54,544 nucleotides of DNA from an uncultured Prevotella sp. (GTDB taxonomy: Bacteria; Bacteroidota; Bacteroidia; Bacteroidales; Bacteroidaceae), in the NCBI GenBank assembly GCA_900552675.1, contig USAI01000003.1, forward strand, positions 1 to 54,544. Reading direction: 5' to 3'. A model generated the notes under the pieces. It did no database searches. It was given only the letters and a program-made list of their open reading frames with translations, and was not told the origin of the DNA. Position numbers and translations under genes: made by a program. Shown here one piece after another: positions 1 to 8,486 of the stretch; position 1 is the stretch's first letter; the number at the start of each line of letters is the position of its first letter.

Positions 1-61
1 CCCCATACCCCCACCCCAAAGAAAACAAATAACATAACCAAAAAAATAGGAGAACAAAATT

Positions 62-1006
62 ATGTCTATCACACAGAACATCGAGCCCAACAAGCTCAAC
101 ATCGAGGCTGGAGCAGCCCCTAAGACAAGCAAGATTGAAGAGGCGTTCAGCAAGTATAACCTGAACATCGACGACAAGGCCGTGCAGGAAGCTGTGCGCA
201 CCATCATTGCCGAGAAAGTGCCTCAAAACGACACCATAGAGGTAAAGAAATTCCTTATGGGCAGCATCGAACTCACCACACTGAAAACCACCGATAGCGA
301 CACCTCTGTCATGGCTTTCACCGAGCGTGTAAACGCCTTCGACGAGCAGTATCCCGACCTTCCTCACGTGGCCACCATCTGCGTGTATCCTTGCTTCGCC
401 AGCATCGTGGCCGACACCCTCGAGGTTGAAGGCGTTGAGATAGCTTGCGTGTCGGGCAGTTTCCCCAGCTCACAAGCCCTCATCGAGGTAAAGGTTGCCG
501 AGACCGCCCTCGCCATAAAAGACGGTGCTACCGAGATTGATATCGTGATGCCCGTAGGCAAGTTCCTGTGCGGCGACTACGAGAGCTGCGCCGAGGATAT
601 CACCGAGCTGAAGGCTGCCTGTGGCGATGCCGCCATGAAGGTTATCCTCGAAACTGGCGACCTCGTTACCGCTTCAAACATCAAGAAGGCCTCTATCCTC
701 TCGATGTACGCTGGTGCCGACTATATCAAGACTTCTACTGGCAAAGAGAAGGTTTCGGCCACACCCGAGGCTGCCTACGTGATGTGCCAGGCTATCAAAG
801 AATATTACGACCAAACGGGCATACAGATTGGTTTCAAGCCCGCTGGCGGCATCAACAGCGTGATGGATGCCATCACCTATTACACCATCGTAAAAGAGGT
901 GTTGGGCGAGCAGTGGCTCACTAACAAGTGGTTCCGTCTAGGCACCAGCCGTCTTGCAAACCAGCTGCTGAGCGAACTCGAAGGACAAGAGGTGAAATTC
1001 TTCTAA
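62..1006 (+). CDS. deoC: deoxyribose-phosphate aldolase
   Basis: Cleaves 2-deoxyribose-5-phosphate to glyceraldehyde-3-phosphate and acetaldehyde, feeding deoxynucleoside carbon into glycolysis; cytoplasmic class I aldolase. The 314-residue protein has the Schiff-base lysine in YIKTSTGKE (K223), the second active-site lysine in GFKPAGG (K259) and the acidic residue in EIDIVMPVG (D160). It is longer than the roughly 220-residue short form because of an N-terminal extension of about 60 residues, a length seen in other long DeoC proteins. The start is supported by an AGGAGA at 48-53, nine bases upstream, one of the few clear Shine-Dalgarno sites here. It stands alone; the following 288 bases are repeat-rich. 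Confidence 0.96.
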   Translation: MSITQNIEPNKLNIEAGAAPKTSKIEEAFSKYNLNIDDKAVQEAVRTIIAEKVPQNDTIEVKKFLMGSIELTTLKTTDSDTSVMAFTERVNAFDEQYPDLPHVATICVYPCFASIVADTLEVEGVEIACVSGSFPSSQALIEVKVAETALAIKDGATEIDIVMPVGKFLCGDYESCAEDITELKAACGDAAMKVILETGDLVTASNIKKASILSMYAGADYIKTSTGKEKVSATPEAAYVMCQAIKEYYDQTGIQIGFKPAGGINSVMDAITYYTIVKEVLGEQWLTNKWFRLGTSRLANQLLSELEGQEVKFF

Positions 1007-1294
1007 GCCAAAGGTCTTGAAGGAAGATAAGCCTTGAAGGAAGATAAGCCTATATAAGCCTACCTAAGCCTGCCTAAGCCTTTGACCAAGGTGGGGCAAA
1101 CAATGCGAACACCGTCAACAAAGGCGTAGAAGGGCTTAGGAAGGCCTAGTAAGGCTTAAACACTCAAAGGCTTAAACACCTAAAGATTTAAGAACCAAAA
1201 GCCTATAGTTTTAAAAAGCCTAAGCAAAAAGCCTCAAAAGTTTTATTTTTCAAAAAAACTATCCCCACCAAAACACTACAAAAAACTTACTATT
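1007..1294. repeat. degenerate AAGCCT array, inverted halves
   Basis: Non-coding. The left part (about 1037-1082) carries AAGCCT units in the forward sense with about 10-base spacing; the right part (about 1127-1170) carries the reverse complement (GGCTTAGGAAGG, GGCCTAGTAAGG). The two halves could pair into a long imperfect hairpin between deoC and the next gene. The last 60 bases are A/T-rich and form the leader of the downstream gene. Confidence 0.7.
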
Positions 1295-1849
1295 ATGCCT
1301 GTAGCCAAACCCTTTTTACCACATGGTGGCTCCTATAAAAACCTGATAGCCTACCAGAAAGCCGAATGTGTGTATGATGTAACCTTTTATTTTGCGCACC
1401 ATTTTTTAGAGAAAGGCGACCGCACCATTGACCAAATGATACAGGCGGCAAGATCAGGAAAGCAAAATATTGCGGAGGGAGCAGCAGCAGGCAACACATC
1501 AAAAGAAACCGAAATAAAACTAACAAACGTGGCAAAAGCCAGTCTGCAAGAATTGTTAGTTGATTATGAAGATTATCTTAGGGTGCGCGACCTATTGGTA
1601 TGGTCACCCGACGATCCTCGTTTAGCACAAGCGAAACGGGCTTGCGCTGCACACAACGACAGCGCTTATTATCGTGCCGCCCCACCCGCACGCTCAGCCG
1701 AAACCATTGCTAATATAGCCATTACCCTTATACATCAAACCGACACTTTGCTCGACCGCCTCATTAAAAAGCTCGAAACAGCGTTTATCGAGCAAGGAGG
1801 CATGCGAGAAATGATGACAAAAGCAAGAAAAGAATATCGTGGTTTTTAG
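1295..1849 (+). CDS. four-helix-bundle (S23-like) protein
   Basis: A 184-residue protein of the four-helix-bundle/S23-like group. The diagnostic stretch is the middle, with ARSGKQNIAEGAAAG (about residues 50-64) followed by a helix ending QELLVDYEDYLR. The C-terminal half is longer than in the basic ~120-residue family and matches what I know as the suffix-domain variant in Bacteroidota. Related bundles include the Avd accessory protein of diversity-generating retroelements, but no reverse transcriptase or template repeat is nearby, so this is an orphan copy. Function unknown; no signal peptide or membrane segment. Flanked by repeat-rich DNA on the left and a short gap to a convergent gene on the right. 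Confidence 0.85.
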   Translation: MPVAKPFLPHGGSYKNLIAYQKAECVYDVTFYFAHHFLEKGDRTIDQMIQAARSGKQNIAEGAAAGNTSKETEIKLTNVAKASLQELLVDYEDYLRVRDLLVWSPDDPRLAQAKRACAAHNDSAYYRAAPPARSAETIANIAITLIHQTDTLLDRLIKKLETAFIEQGGMREMMTKARKEYRGF

Positions 1850-1932
1850 TGTTACCACAAGGCCTTTATGGGTGATAAGGGTTATTAGTTATTGAAGGGT
1901 AAAGGTAAGGCTGTATAGGGGCAAGGATAAGC

Positions 1933-2919
1933 TTATTTCTCCCTCAATATCACAAAGTCGAGATAGGCTTTTAGGGCGTTCTTTATGGGTTCGCCGCCGT
2001 GTTCTTTAGCTATTGCGTCGAGCAGTTGCAGAGCCTCGGTATGCAGCTCTTGCATACGTTTTTCAGCATAATCGATACCACCTTTTTCTTTTGCGAAAGC
2101 CACCAGGCGCGCGATATCTTCGGCCGATGCCATGTGGTCTTTCACCTTCAGAGCCAGTGCTATCATTGCCTCATCGCCCGCAGAGTTCAGGGCATAGATA
2201 ACGGGCAGCGTAAGCTTACCTTCGGCCATATCATTACCTGTAGGCTTACCTATTTCGGGCGAGTCATAATAATCGAAAATATCATCACGAATCTGGAATA
2301 TCACGCCCAGGTTTTGTCCAAACTGTTTAGCACGTTCAATATCCTCGTTGCTGGCGCCAGCCGACAGCGCCCCAATGCCACAGCAAGCTTCAAACAGCGC
2401 CGCTGTTTTCTGCTTGATAACATCATAATACACCTGTTCAGAGATGTCGCGACGCCCGATATTTGAGAGCTGCAATATCTCGCCATCCGACAGTGTACGG
2501 CCCAGTTCAGCCAAATAAGTAACAATTTTTTCCGAGTGGGTGCGTGCCACATGCAGCAGCGCCGTAGAAAGGATATAGTCGCCCACCAGCACCGCCACCT
2601 TATTATCATAGGTAGCGTTTACCGACGCCTGTCCGCGTCGTTCAGCGCTCTCGTCCACCACATCGTCGTGCACCAGCGATGCCGTGTGTAGCAGTTCCAG
2701 GCCAATGGCCGCGTTCTGTGTCACCTCGCTCACCCCTCCAAAGTTCTTGGCCATCAACAAGATAAGCATCGGACGCATACGTTTTCCTGCTCGCTTCCTG
2801 ATATGCTCCAGCGCCCGACCCAGCAGGCCGTCGCTATGCATCAACGACTGGTTAAACAGCTCAATAAACGTATTCAGTTCGCTTTCGATAGGGCGTTTAA
2901 TGGTAGATAAAAAATCCAT
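1933..2919 (-). CDS. trans-polyprenyl diphosphate synthase
   Basis: Chain-elongating prenyltransferase making a long-chain polyprenyl diphosphate, probably the menaquinone side chain; soluble or membrane-associated. The 328-residue protein has both aspartate-rich motifs: LVHDDVVDE (first) and IRDDIFDYYDS (second), plus GKRMRP near the N-terminus and KTAALFEACC in the middle. An in-frame ATG lies farther upstream at 3054, but I chose 2919 (MDFLSTIKRPIESEL) because homologues begin at this point and because a promoter-like box at 3021-3028 lies inside the longer reading frame. Divergent from polA. Chain length (octaprenyl versus longer) cannot be told from sequence alone. Confidence 0.92.
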   Translation of the reverse strand: MDFLSTIKRPIESELNTFIELFNQSLMHSDGLLGRALEHIRKRAGKRMRPMLILLMAKNFGGVSEVTQNAAIGLELLHTASLVHDDVVDESAERRGQASVNATYDNKVAVLVGDYILSTALLHVARTHSEKIVTYLAELGRTLSDGEILQLSNIGRRDISEQVYYDVIKQKTAALFEACCGIGALSAGASNEDIERAKQFGQNLGVIFQIRDDIFDYYDSPEIGKPTGNDMAEGKLTLPVIYALNSAGDEAMIALALKVKDHMASAEDIARLVAFAKEKGGIDYAEKRMQELHTEALQLLDAIAKEHGGEPIKNALKAYLDFVILREK

Positions 2920-3020
2920 ATATCCTTTACTTAATCTTGTTGTTAGTTGAATAAGCGCCCCCACCCCATTGGCATGATGGTGTGCCAAGCTTGAGCGATA
3001 GGCGCATACGCTATGCGATG

Positions 3021-3055
3021 CAAAATTACAGAAAATCTTGGTTATAAACGACAAA
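3021..3055 (-). promoter_or_regulatory. candidate promoter of polyprenyl synthase
   Basis: On the minus strand 3028-3021 reads TAATTTTG, an exact TAnnTTTG -7 box. A TTTG lies at 3055-3052, with a 23-base spacer, somewhat longer than the usual 19-21. Predicted leader about 95 bases before the ATG at 2919. Confidence 0.5.
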
Positions 3056-3123
3056 CTAAGGCGAAAAGGGTGGCCACGTCAACTATTTTTCGTAATTTTA
3101 CGCTGTCAAACATCACACTTATT

Positions 3124-5805
3124 ATGGACAAACTGTTTCTTCTCGACGCATACGCCCTTATCTACAGGGCCTATTATGCTTTTATTAAGAACCCACGCAT
3201 CAACTCGAAGGGCATGAACACCTCGGCCGTCATGGGCTTTATGAACACCCTTCACGAGATACTTAGCAAAGAGCACCCCACCCTTTTAGGCGTTGCTTTC
3301 GACCACGGCAAGACCTTTCGCGACGAAGCCTTCCCACAATATAAGGCGCAGCGCGAGGCCACGCCCGAAGACATACGCGCCTCGGTGCCCATCATCAAAG
3401 ACATCTTGCACGCCATGCACATTCCTGTGTTGCAGGTCGACGGTTTCGAGGCCGACGATGTCATTGGCACCCTGGCCACTAAGGCAGGTGCCGAGGGCAT
3501 AGCCACCTATATGCTCACGCCCGACAAAGACTACGGACAGCTCGTCAGCCAAAACGTGTTCATCTACCGCCCCCGTCATGGAGGCGGCTACGATGTCATG
3601 GGCCCCGACGAGGTGACAGAGAAGTATGGCATCAGTTCGCCTGAGCAGGTTATCGACCTCTTGGCCCTGATGGGCGACTCGGCCGACAACTTCCCTGGCT
3701 GCCCTGGCGTGGGTGAGAAAACCGCCGTCAAGCTCATCACACAGTTTGGCGACATCGACACCCTCCTGTCGAACACCGCCGACATCAAAGGCAAACTTCG
3801 CGAAAAAGTAGAAGCCGCCACCGACGACATACGTATGTCGCGCTTCCTCGCCACCATTCGTTGCGACGTGCCCATCGCGCTCGACCTCGATGCCCTGCGC
3901 ATCAAAGACATTGACGAGGCCGAACTGCAAAAAATATTCACCGAACTGGAGTTTTCGAAGCTCGCCGACAAGTTTATTAAAAAAGGTGAAAATAAGCAAA
4001 AGACAGTAAAACCGCAGTTCGATTTGTTTGGCACAAATACGAACGACGAGGCAGACGATGCCGAAAACTTGTTTAAAAACGAGGTAAAAACGCTATGTAT
4101 AAATATACAAACCGCTAATAACGCGACTGTTGCGAAAGAAAAGATTGACTTTTTCTTGTCAAAACAAATTCTCGGAATAGAAGTCGAAGGACAATCGTCG
4201 GTGCCTGTAAGCCTCTCGGCCGTCACTTTGTCGGCTTCAGAAGCCGAAACCGTGCGCTTCGTCCTTCCCGCCGACCCTGCCGAGCGCCAAGCCATGTGCG
4301 CAGTGCTGCGCCAGGTGCTTGAAGACGAAAAAATAGAAAAAGCTGGGCACGACCTCAAGCAACACCTCAAACAGCTGTCGGCCGAAGGGCTCACCCTCAA
4401 GGGTCAACTCTTCGACGTCATGCTCGCCCACTATGTGTTGCAGCCCGAACTGAAGCACGACCTATCCTACCTGTCCGACACCCTGCTGCACCTCAACACC
4501 GAAGGCACCGCCCCAGGCACCCTGGCTCATGTGTCGTTGCTCCTGGCACAGCACCTCAACACCGAGCTCGACGGCACCCAGGCCAAAGACGTGTTTACCA
4601 ACATCGACATGCCCCTGGTGCCCGTGCTGGCACAGATGGAGCTGTATGGCGTGCGTCTCGACACCGAAGCGCTGGCCGACGTGTCGACCACCTTCAACGC
4701 CCGCCTCAACGACATTGAACAAGAGATATACACGCTGGCGGGCGAGTCGTTCAACATAGCGTCGCCCAAACAGGTGGGCGAAATATTGTTTGGCAAAATG
4801 CAGTTAGTTGAGAAGCCCAAGAAAACCAAGACAGGCCAGTATGTCACCTCTGAGGAAGTGTTGCAGCAGTTGGCACACCAGCACCCCATCGTGCAAAAGA
4901 TATTGCAACACAGAGGGTTAAAGAAATTGCTGGGCACCTATGTCGACGCTCTGCCGCTGCTCACCGATGCCCACAGCCATCTGCACACCACCTTCAACCA
5001 GGCCGTCACAGCCACAGGCCGATTGTCGTCGTCAAACCCCAACCTGCAAAACATTCCGGTGCGAGGCGACGATGGCAAAGAGATACGCCGCTGCTTCGTG
5101 CCCGACGAACATTGCCGCTTCTTCTCGGCCGACTACTCGCAAATTGAGCTGCGCGTCATGGCACACCTCAGCCAAGACGAGCACCTCATCAGCGCCTTCC
5201 GCTCGGGCCACGACATTCACGCCGCCACGGCAGCAAAAATATATAAGGTGCCTATCGAAGAGGTGACACGCGACCAGCGCACACGTGCCAAGCGTGCCAA
5301 CTTCGGCATCATCTACGGCATCACCACCTTCGGCTTGGCCGAGCGTCTCGACATCAGTCGCGCCGAGGCTAAAGCGCTGATTGATGGCTACTTCGAGTCG
5401 TTTCCAAAGGTGTACGAATATATGGAGCGGGCCAAGGCCGAGGCACGCGAAAAAGGCTATGCCGAGACGCTGTTTGGGCGCCGACGCTATCTGCCCGACA
5501 TCAATTCGCACAACGGCACCGTGCGCGCCTTTGCTGAGCGCAACGCCATCAACGCCCCCATTCAGGGCACCGCTGCCGACATTATCAAGATGGCCATGGC
5601 ACGCATTTATAAAGCGTTTCACGTGAAGCAATTACAGTCGAAAATGATACTGCAGGTACACGACGAACTCAACTTCTCGGTGGTGCCAGGCGAAGAACTG
5701 CTGGTTGAAGAGATTGTGCTGAACGAGATGGAACATATCGTAAACCTGAGTGTGCCACTGGTGGCCGACTCGGGATGGGGCGACAATTGGCTCGAGGCGC
5801 ATTAA
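3124..5805 (+). CDS. polA: DNA polymerase I
   Basis: Replication/repair polymerase, 893 residues. Domains: 5'-nuclease (1 to about 290; motifs FEADDVIGTLA, TPDKDYGQL, GDSADNFPGCPGVGEKTA), a 3'-5' exonuclease-fold region (about 310-485), polymerase (about 490-893; motif A DYSQIELRVM at 670, motif B with KRANFGIIYG near 724-733, motif C VHDEL at 845-849). All three polymerase motifs are intact. The exonuclease region appears catalytically dead: where E. coli has D355/E357, D424 and D501, my hand alignment gives IEVEG (first Asp to Glu, Glu kept), HDLKQHLKQ (Asp to His414) and TLAHVSLLL (Asp to Leu467). The start at 3124 (MDKLFLLDAYALIYRAYYAF) matches the family; the in-frame ATG at 3013 would add 37 unlikely residues. 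Confidence 0.97.
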   Translation: MDKLFLLDAYALIYRAYYAFIKNPRINSKGMNTSAVMGFMNTLHEILSKEHPTLLGVAFDHGKTFRDEAFPQYKAQREATPEDIRASVPIIKDILHAMHIPVLQVDGFEADDVIGTLATKAGAEGIATYMLTPDKDYGQLVSQNVFIYRPRHGGGYDVMGPDEVTEKYGISSPEQVIDLLALMGDSADNFPGCPGVGEKTAVKLITQFGDIDTLLSNTADIKGKLREKVEAATDDIRMSRFLATIRCDVPIALDLDALRIKDIDEAELQKIFTELEFSKLADKFIKKGENKQKTVKPQFDLFGTNTNDEADDAENLFKNEVKTLCINIQTANNATVAKEKIDFFLSKQILGIEVEGQSSVPVSLSAVTLSASEAETVRFVLPADPAERQAMCAVLRQVLEDEKIEKAGHDLKQHLKQLSAEGLTLKGQLFDVMLAHYVLQPELKHDLSYLSDTLLHLNTEGTAPGTLAHVSLLLAQHLNTELDGTQAKDVFTNIDMPLVPVLAQMELYGVRLDTEALADVSTTFNARLNDIEQEIYTLAGESFNIASPKQVGEILFGKMQLVEKPKKTKTGQYVTSEEVLQQLAHQHPIVQKILQHRGLKKLLGTYVDALPLLTDAHSHLHTTFNQAVTATGRLSSSNPNLQNIPVRGDDGKEIRRCFVPDEHCRFFSADYSQIELRVMAHLSQDEHLISAFRSGHDIHAATAAKIYKVPIEEVTRDQRTRAKRANFGIIYGITTFGLAERLDISRAEAKALIDGYFESFPKVYEYMERAKAEAREKGYAETLFGRRRYLPDINSHNGTVRAFAERNAINAPIQGTAADIIKMAMARIYKAFHVKQLQSKMILQVHDELNFSVVPGEELLVEEIVLNEMEHIVNLSVPLVADSGWGDNWLEAH

Positions 5806-5834
5806 GAAAGGTCCTACCTTTTCCACCACCCTTT

Positions 5835-5878
5835 CTTACACCCCACCCTTACCCCTCTTACACCCCATCCTTACCCCT
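5835..5878. repeat. 22-bp tandem duplication
   Basis: Two adjacent 22-base units (5835-5856, 5857-5878) differing at one base, C-rich (CTTACACCCC then ACCCTTACCCCT), in the gap after polA. Probably a slippage product; no hairpin or T-run makes it a terminator. Confidence 0.75.
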
Positions 5879-5985
5879 CACCTTCTCCCCCTCGTCACGA
5901 AGCGGGAGGAATGGGAACGGGTGGTGGCATAGACAAAAAAGTATGTTACAAGAAACATAAAAACAAAATAAAAAGAGATACTGCT

Positions 5986-6714
5986 ATGACAATGAAACGT
6001 ATTATTATGGCCTTGGTGATGGGCGCCACCGTTAGCGCTACCGCCTTGGCACAGAGCGAGAAACCACAACCCTACTTCACCCCTGAAGAGATGCCCAATA
6101 TGCTAAACACGCCACTGGCACCACCCGACAGCCTTTCGGCCGCCTTCCAGTATGATATGGCCCGCTATCTGTGGGGCAAGTCGGTGCGCGAAACACCGCG
6201 TGGCGAACTGGCCAAGCGCGATGCCGAGTATGGCATGAGTTGGCTGTGCAAAGAGTTTTCAGAGCCCTTCGGACTGGAGATTTCGCCCGAGCACACACCC
6301 GAAATTTACCGACTGCTAAACGATGCCCTCTTCACCTGCGACGAGTTGTGCTGGACACCGAAGAGCACCTTTATGCGTCGTCGTCCGTTCATGGTGTTTC
6401 ATGAGCCGTCGGGCATGCCCAAAGACGATGCCGCACTGTCAAAGAACGGGTCGTTTCCCTCAGGCCACACCCTCTTCGGATGGTCGGCAGCGCTGCTGCT
6501 CACCGAGATCAACCCCTACCGTGCCGACACCCTCATAGCACGCGGCTATATGTATGGCGAAAGTCGAGTGATTGTGGGCGCCCACTGGCAGAGCGATATT
6601 AACGCTGGCTACCTATACGCCTCGGTGGCCGTTGCCAAGTTGCACACCTCGCCCGCCTTCATGAAACAATTAGAGAAGGCAAAGAAAGAGTTTGCGCGAT
6701 TGAAGAAGAAATAA
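5986..6714 (+). CDS. class A acid phosphatase, PAP2 superfamily
   Basis: Secreted, vanadium-haloperoxidase-fold phosphomonoesterase, 242 residues. The tripartite signature is complete: K-x6-RP in KSTFMRRRP, GSFPSGHT, and SRVIVGAHWQSD supplying the catalytic histidine and aspartate. The GSFPSGHT box is that of class A (PhoN-type) non-specific acid phosphatases rather than membrane lipid phosphatases, and there are no internal membrane helices. An N-terminal signal peptide (MTMKRIIMALVMGATVSATA then LAQ) predicts periplasmic location. ATG at 5992 is an alternative start. Single gene, followed after about 170 bases by a strong hairpin terminator. Substrate not predictable. Confidence 0.93.
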   Translation: MTMKRIIMALVMGATVSATALAQSEKPQPYFTPEEMPNMLNTPLAPPDSLSAAFQYDMARYLWGKSVRETPRGELAKRDAEYGMSWLCKEFSEPFGLEISPEHTPEIYRLLNDALFTCDELCWTPKSTFMRRRPFMVFHEPSGMPKDDAALSKNGSFPSGHTLFGWSAALLLTEINPYRADTLIARGYMYGESRVIVGAHWQSDINAGYLYASVAVAKLHTSPAFMKQLEKAKKEFARLKKK

Positions 6715-6885
6715 CGTTTTTCGTTGCTATAGAGAGGGCCTAAAAACAAGCCGAGGGTGATTCAGAAAATATTACCCCAATTCGGGATAAAATAACACAT
6801 GAAACGGCCTGATGACCCATCTAGGTTTAAACCCTCAGTTTTTCTAAGTTCACTATGGCAGCCCCAAAATAATAAAAAAATAATA

Positions 6886-6926
6886 AAGTGTAAGCAAAAC
6901 AGAAACTTTTGCTTACACTTTTTCTT
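6886..6926 (+). terminator. intrinsic terminator
   Basis: Perfect 14-bp stem AAGTGTAAGCAAAA / TTTTGCTTACACTT with a 7-base loop, followed by TTTCTT. The left side is A-rich, so it may act in both directions, for the phosphatase gene and the convergent methyltransferase gene. Confidence 0.8.
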
Positions 6927-7041
6927 ATTGATACCCTTGGTTTGTAAAACCCTTGGTTTCAGGCCCTAAAAGCATGGGTTTTAGGCTGTGAAACCCTTGA
7001 TATCAGAAGCTGAAACCAAGGCTTTCAGACTGTAATTTAAA

Positions 7042-7071
7042 GCCCCACCCCCGCGCCGCTATTCGCGGCTT
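7042..7071 (-). repeat. palindromic repeat, family 2
   Basis: Reverse complement reads AAGCCGCGAATAGCGGC followed by GCGGGGGTGGGGC: a small hairpin (GCCGC/GCGGC) with a G-rich tail. The same unit occurs at 43748-43775 and, with a changed loop, at 53011-53043. Confidence 0.7.
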
Positions 7072-7114
7072 ACCCCTCCCCGTTGGAGAGGGGAGTAAAT
7101 ACCCCTGCTTCTTG

Positions 7115-7166
7115 CTGGAGGACGGGGCACGGAGGCCACCGTCCTACTTGGAGGGCGCATCCGTTT
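7115..7166 (+). repeat. 52-bp palindromic repeat, family 1, copy 1
   Basis: Contains AGGACGG (7119-7125) and its reverse complement CCGTCCT (7139-7145) around GGCACGGAGGCCA. It matches the reverse complement of 42413-42464 at 51 of 52 positions. A shorter copy lies at 43523-43551. Confidence 0.85.
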
Positions 7167-7297
7167 AGCTAAAAATGCTCACAATAATATTGTTGTTCTT
7201 TGTTGGGCAATTGTTGTTGATATTGTTGTTCAATTATTGTCCTTTTTTGTAGTTTTTATTATTAATATTATTGTTCTTGAGCGATAGCGATACATTT

Positions 7298-7927
7298 TTA
7301 CTTCACCCTAATCAGGGTGAGGCCATCGCGCAGAGGCAGCATCACACGTGTTACGCGAGGGTCGTTGGCAATAAAGTCGTTAAACTGTTCTATGCCCGAT
7401 GTCTGACGGTCGTTGTCATAGGCGTGGTCAACCACATGACCATCCCACAGCGTGTTGTCGGCCAAGATGAGGGCGCCAGAGTTCATGAGAGGCAGCAAGC
7501 GGTTGAAGGTGTCGAGATACGTGCGCTTGTCGCCATCAAGAAACGCCATATCAAATTTCACACCCAGCGTGGGTGCCAGTTCGTTAGCATCGCCAATGAT
7601 GAAGCGTATCTTATCGGCATAGTCCGACTGCTCTATCCAGGGTCGTGTAAAGTCTTCCATCTCGTCGTTAATCTCGAAGGTGTATAGCGTGCCATCGTCG
7701 GGCAAGCCCTCGGCAATGCAGAGAGCGCTGTATCCGCTAAAGGTGCCCACCTCCAGCACGTTATGCGGACGTTGCAGCTGTGTGAGCATGGTTAGCAGAC
7801 GGCCTTGCAGGTGTCCGCTGGCCATGCGCCCGTGAATGGTGTGTATGTGCGTGGCACGATACAGGCGATAGAGATATTCGGGCTCAGGGTCGCTGTGCGA
7901 TAAAAGATATTGTTCTAAAGAAGTCAT
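7298..7927 (-). CDS. SAM-dependent O-methyltransferase
   Basis: Class I methyltransferase of the catechol/caffeoyl-CoA O-methyltransferase-like family, 209 residues from MTSLEQYLLSH. SAM-binding motif I is VLEVGTFSGYSAL, the adenine-side acidic residue lies in YTFEIND, and the metal/substrate region is FDMAFLDGDKRTY with ADNTLWDGHV following; these Asp/Asn residues bind the divalent metal in the family. Cytoplasmic. I chose 7927 rather than the upstream ATG at 7957 because family members begin close to this methionine. Downstream of aroQ on the same strand, separated by a tandem array. The acceptor substrate is unknown; many relatives remain uncharacterised. Confidence 0.92.
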   Translation of the reverse strand: MTSLEQYLLSHSDPEPEYLYRLYRATHIHTIHGRMASGHLQGRLLTMLTQLQRPHNVLEVGTFSGYSALCIAEGLPDDGTLYTFEINDEMEDFTRPWIEQSDYADKIRFIIGDANELAPTLGVKFDMAFLDGDKRTYLDTFNRLLPLMNSGALILADNTLWDGHVVDHAYDNDRQTSGIEQFNDFIANDPRVTRVMLPLRDGLTLIRVK

Positions 7928-7965
7928 TTTTTTGAGAAAGTGTTTTAACCAAAGCAAATAAAAGA

Positions 7966-8030
7966 GCTATAAGACCTATAAGCCCTATAAGACCTATAAG
8001 ATCTATAAGACCCATATGACCTATAAGCCC
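7966..8030. repeat. CTATAAGACC tandem array
   Basis: About six or seven degenerate copies of a 10-base unit CTATAAGACC between aroQ and the methyltransferase gene. A second array of the same unit is at 37951-38012. Confidence 0.85.
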
Positions 8031-8035
8031 CACCC

Positions 8036-8455
8036 CTACAATTTCAATATTGCTTCCAGCGCCAGGCGGTAGCTATCGAGGCCGAAACCTGCTATCACGC
8101 CTTTACAGGCTGCCGATATCATGCTTTTATGGCGGAACTCCTCGCGCTGATGCACATTGCTGATGTGTACCTCGATGACGGGGCATGGCACCGAGCGTAT
8201 GCAGTCGTGCAGTGCCACCGAGGTGTGCGTGTAGGCGCCAGCATTTAGGATGATGCCGTCGGTGGTGAAGCCCACCTTTTGTATGTGGTCGATCAAGAAG
8301 CCCTCAACATTGCTCTGATAATACTCGATGGTAACGTCGGGGTACTGTTTGCGCAACGCCTCGAGAAAGGGTTCGAAGGCCGACTGGCCATAGATGCCTG
8401 GCTCACGCTTACCTAACAGGTTGAGGTTGGGGCCATTGATGATTTGAATGTTCAT
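8036..8455 (-). CDS. aroQ: type II 3-dehydroquinate dehydratase
   Basis: Third step of the shikimate pathway: 3-dehydroquinate to 3-dehydroshikimate; forms a cytoplasmic dodecamer in the family. The 139-residue length is typical. Visible motifs: NGPNLNLLGKREPGIYG at the N-terminus (catalytic tyrosine in GIYG and the mobile-loop arginine), NAGAYTHTSVAL (substrate-binding Asn and the catalytic-base region) and EVHISNVHQREEFRHKS (catalytic His and substrate-binding residues). It starts divergently from xerD. The leader carries a Bacteroidota-type A/T-rich sequence without a Shine-Dalgarno site. Confidence 0.97.
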   Translation of the reverse strand: MNIQIINGPNLNLLGKREPGIYGQSAFEPFLEALRKQYPDVTIEYYQSNVEGFLIDHIQKVGFTTDGIILNAGAYTHTSVALHDCIRSVPCPVIEVHISNVHQREEFRHKSMISAACKGVIAGFGLDSYRLALEAILKL

Positions 8456-8486
8456 ATTTTTGTTTTTTTTATTTAGAGCATAGGGT

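Larger units (their letters stand above)
6715..7297. other. 583-base gene-free region
   Basis: No credible gene. It contains, in order: about 170 bases of unassigned sequence after the phosphatase gene; a perfect 14-bp hairpin terminator (6886-6926); a stretch of near-repeated CCCTTGGTTT and AAACC words with reverse complements (6938-7034); one palindromic repeat of the second family (7042-7071); a 52-bp palindromic repeat of the first family (7115-7166); and T/G-rich TTGTTGTT sequence (7180-7275) before the end of the convergent methyltransferase gene. Confidence 0.7.

Noticed and set aside
1007..1294. tRNA or other structured RNA gene
   Set aside because: Inverted AAGCCT halves form long imperfect pairing, but no cloverleaf, anticodon loop or CCA-type end could be found; none was found elsewhere in the window either.
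1295..1849. Diversity-generating retroelement accessory protein (Avd)
   Set aside because: Same fold family, but no reverse transcriptase, template repeat or variable repeat in the neighbourhood.
7966..8030. CRISPR array
   Set aside because: Ten-base units without unique spacers and no cas genes.
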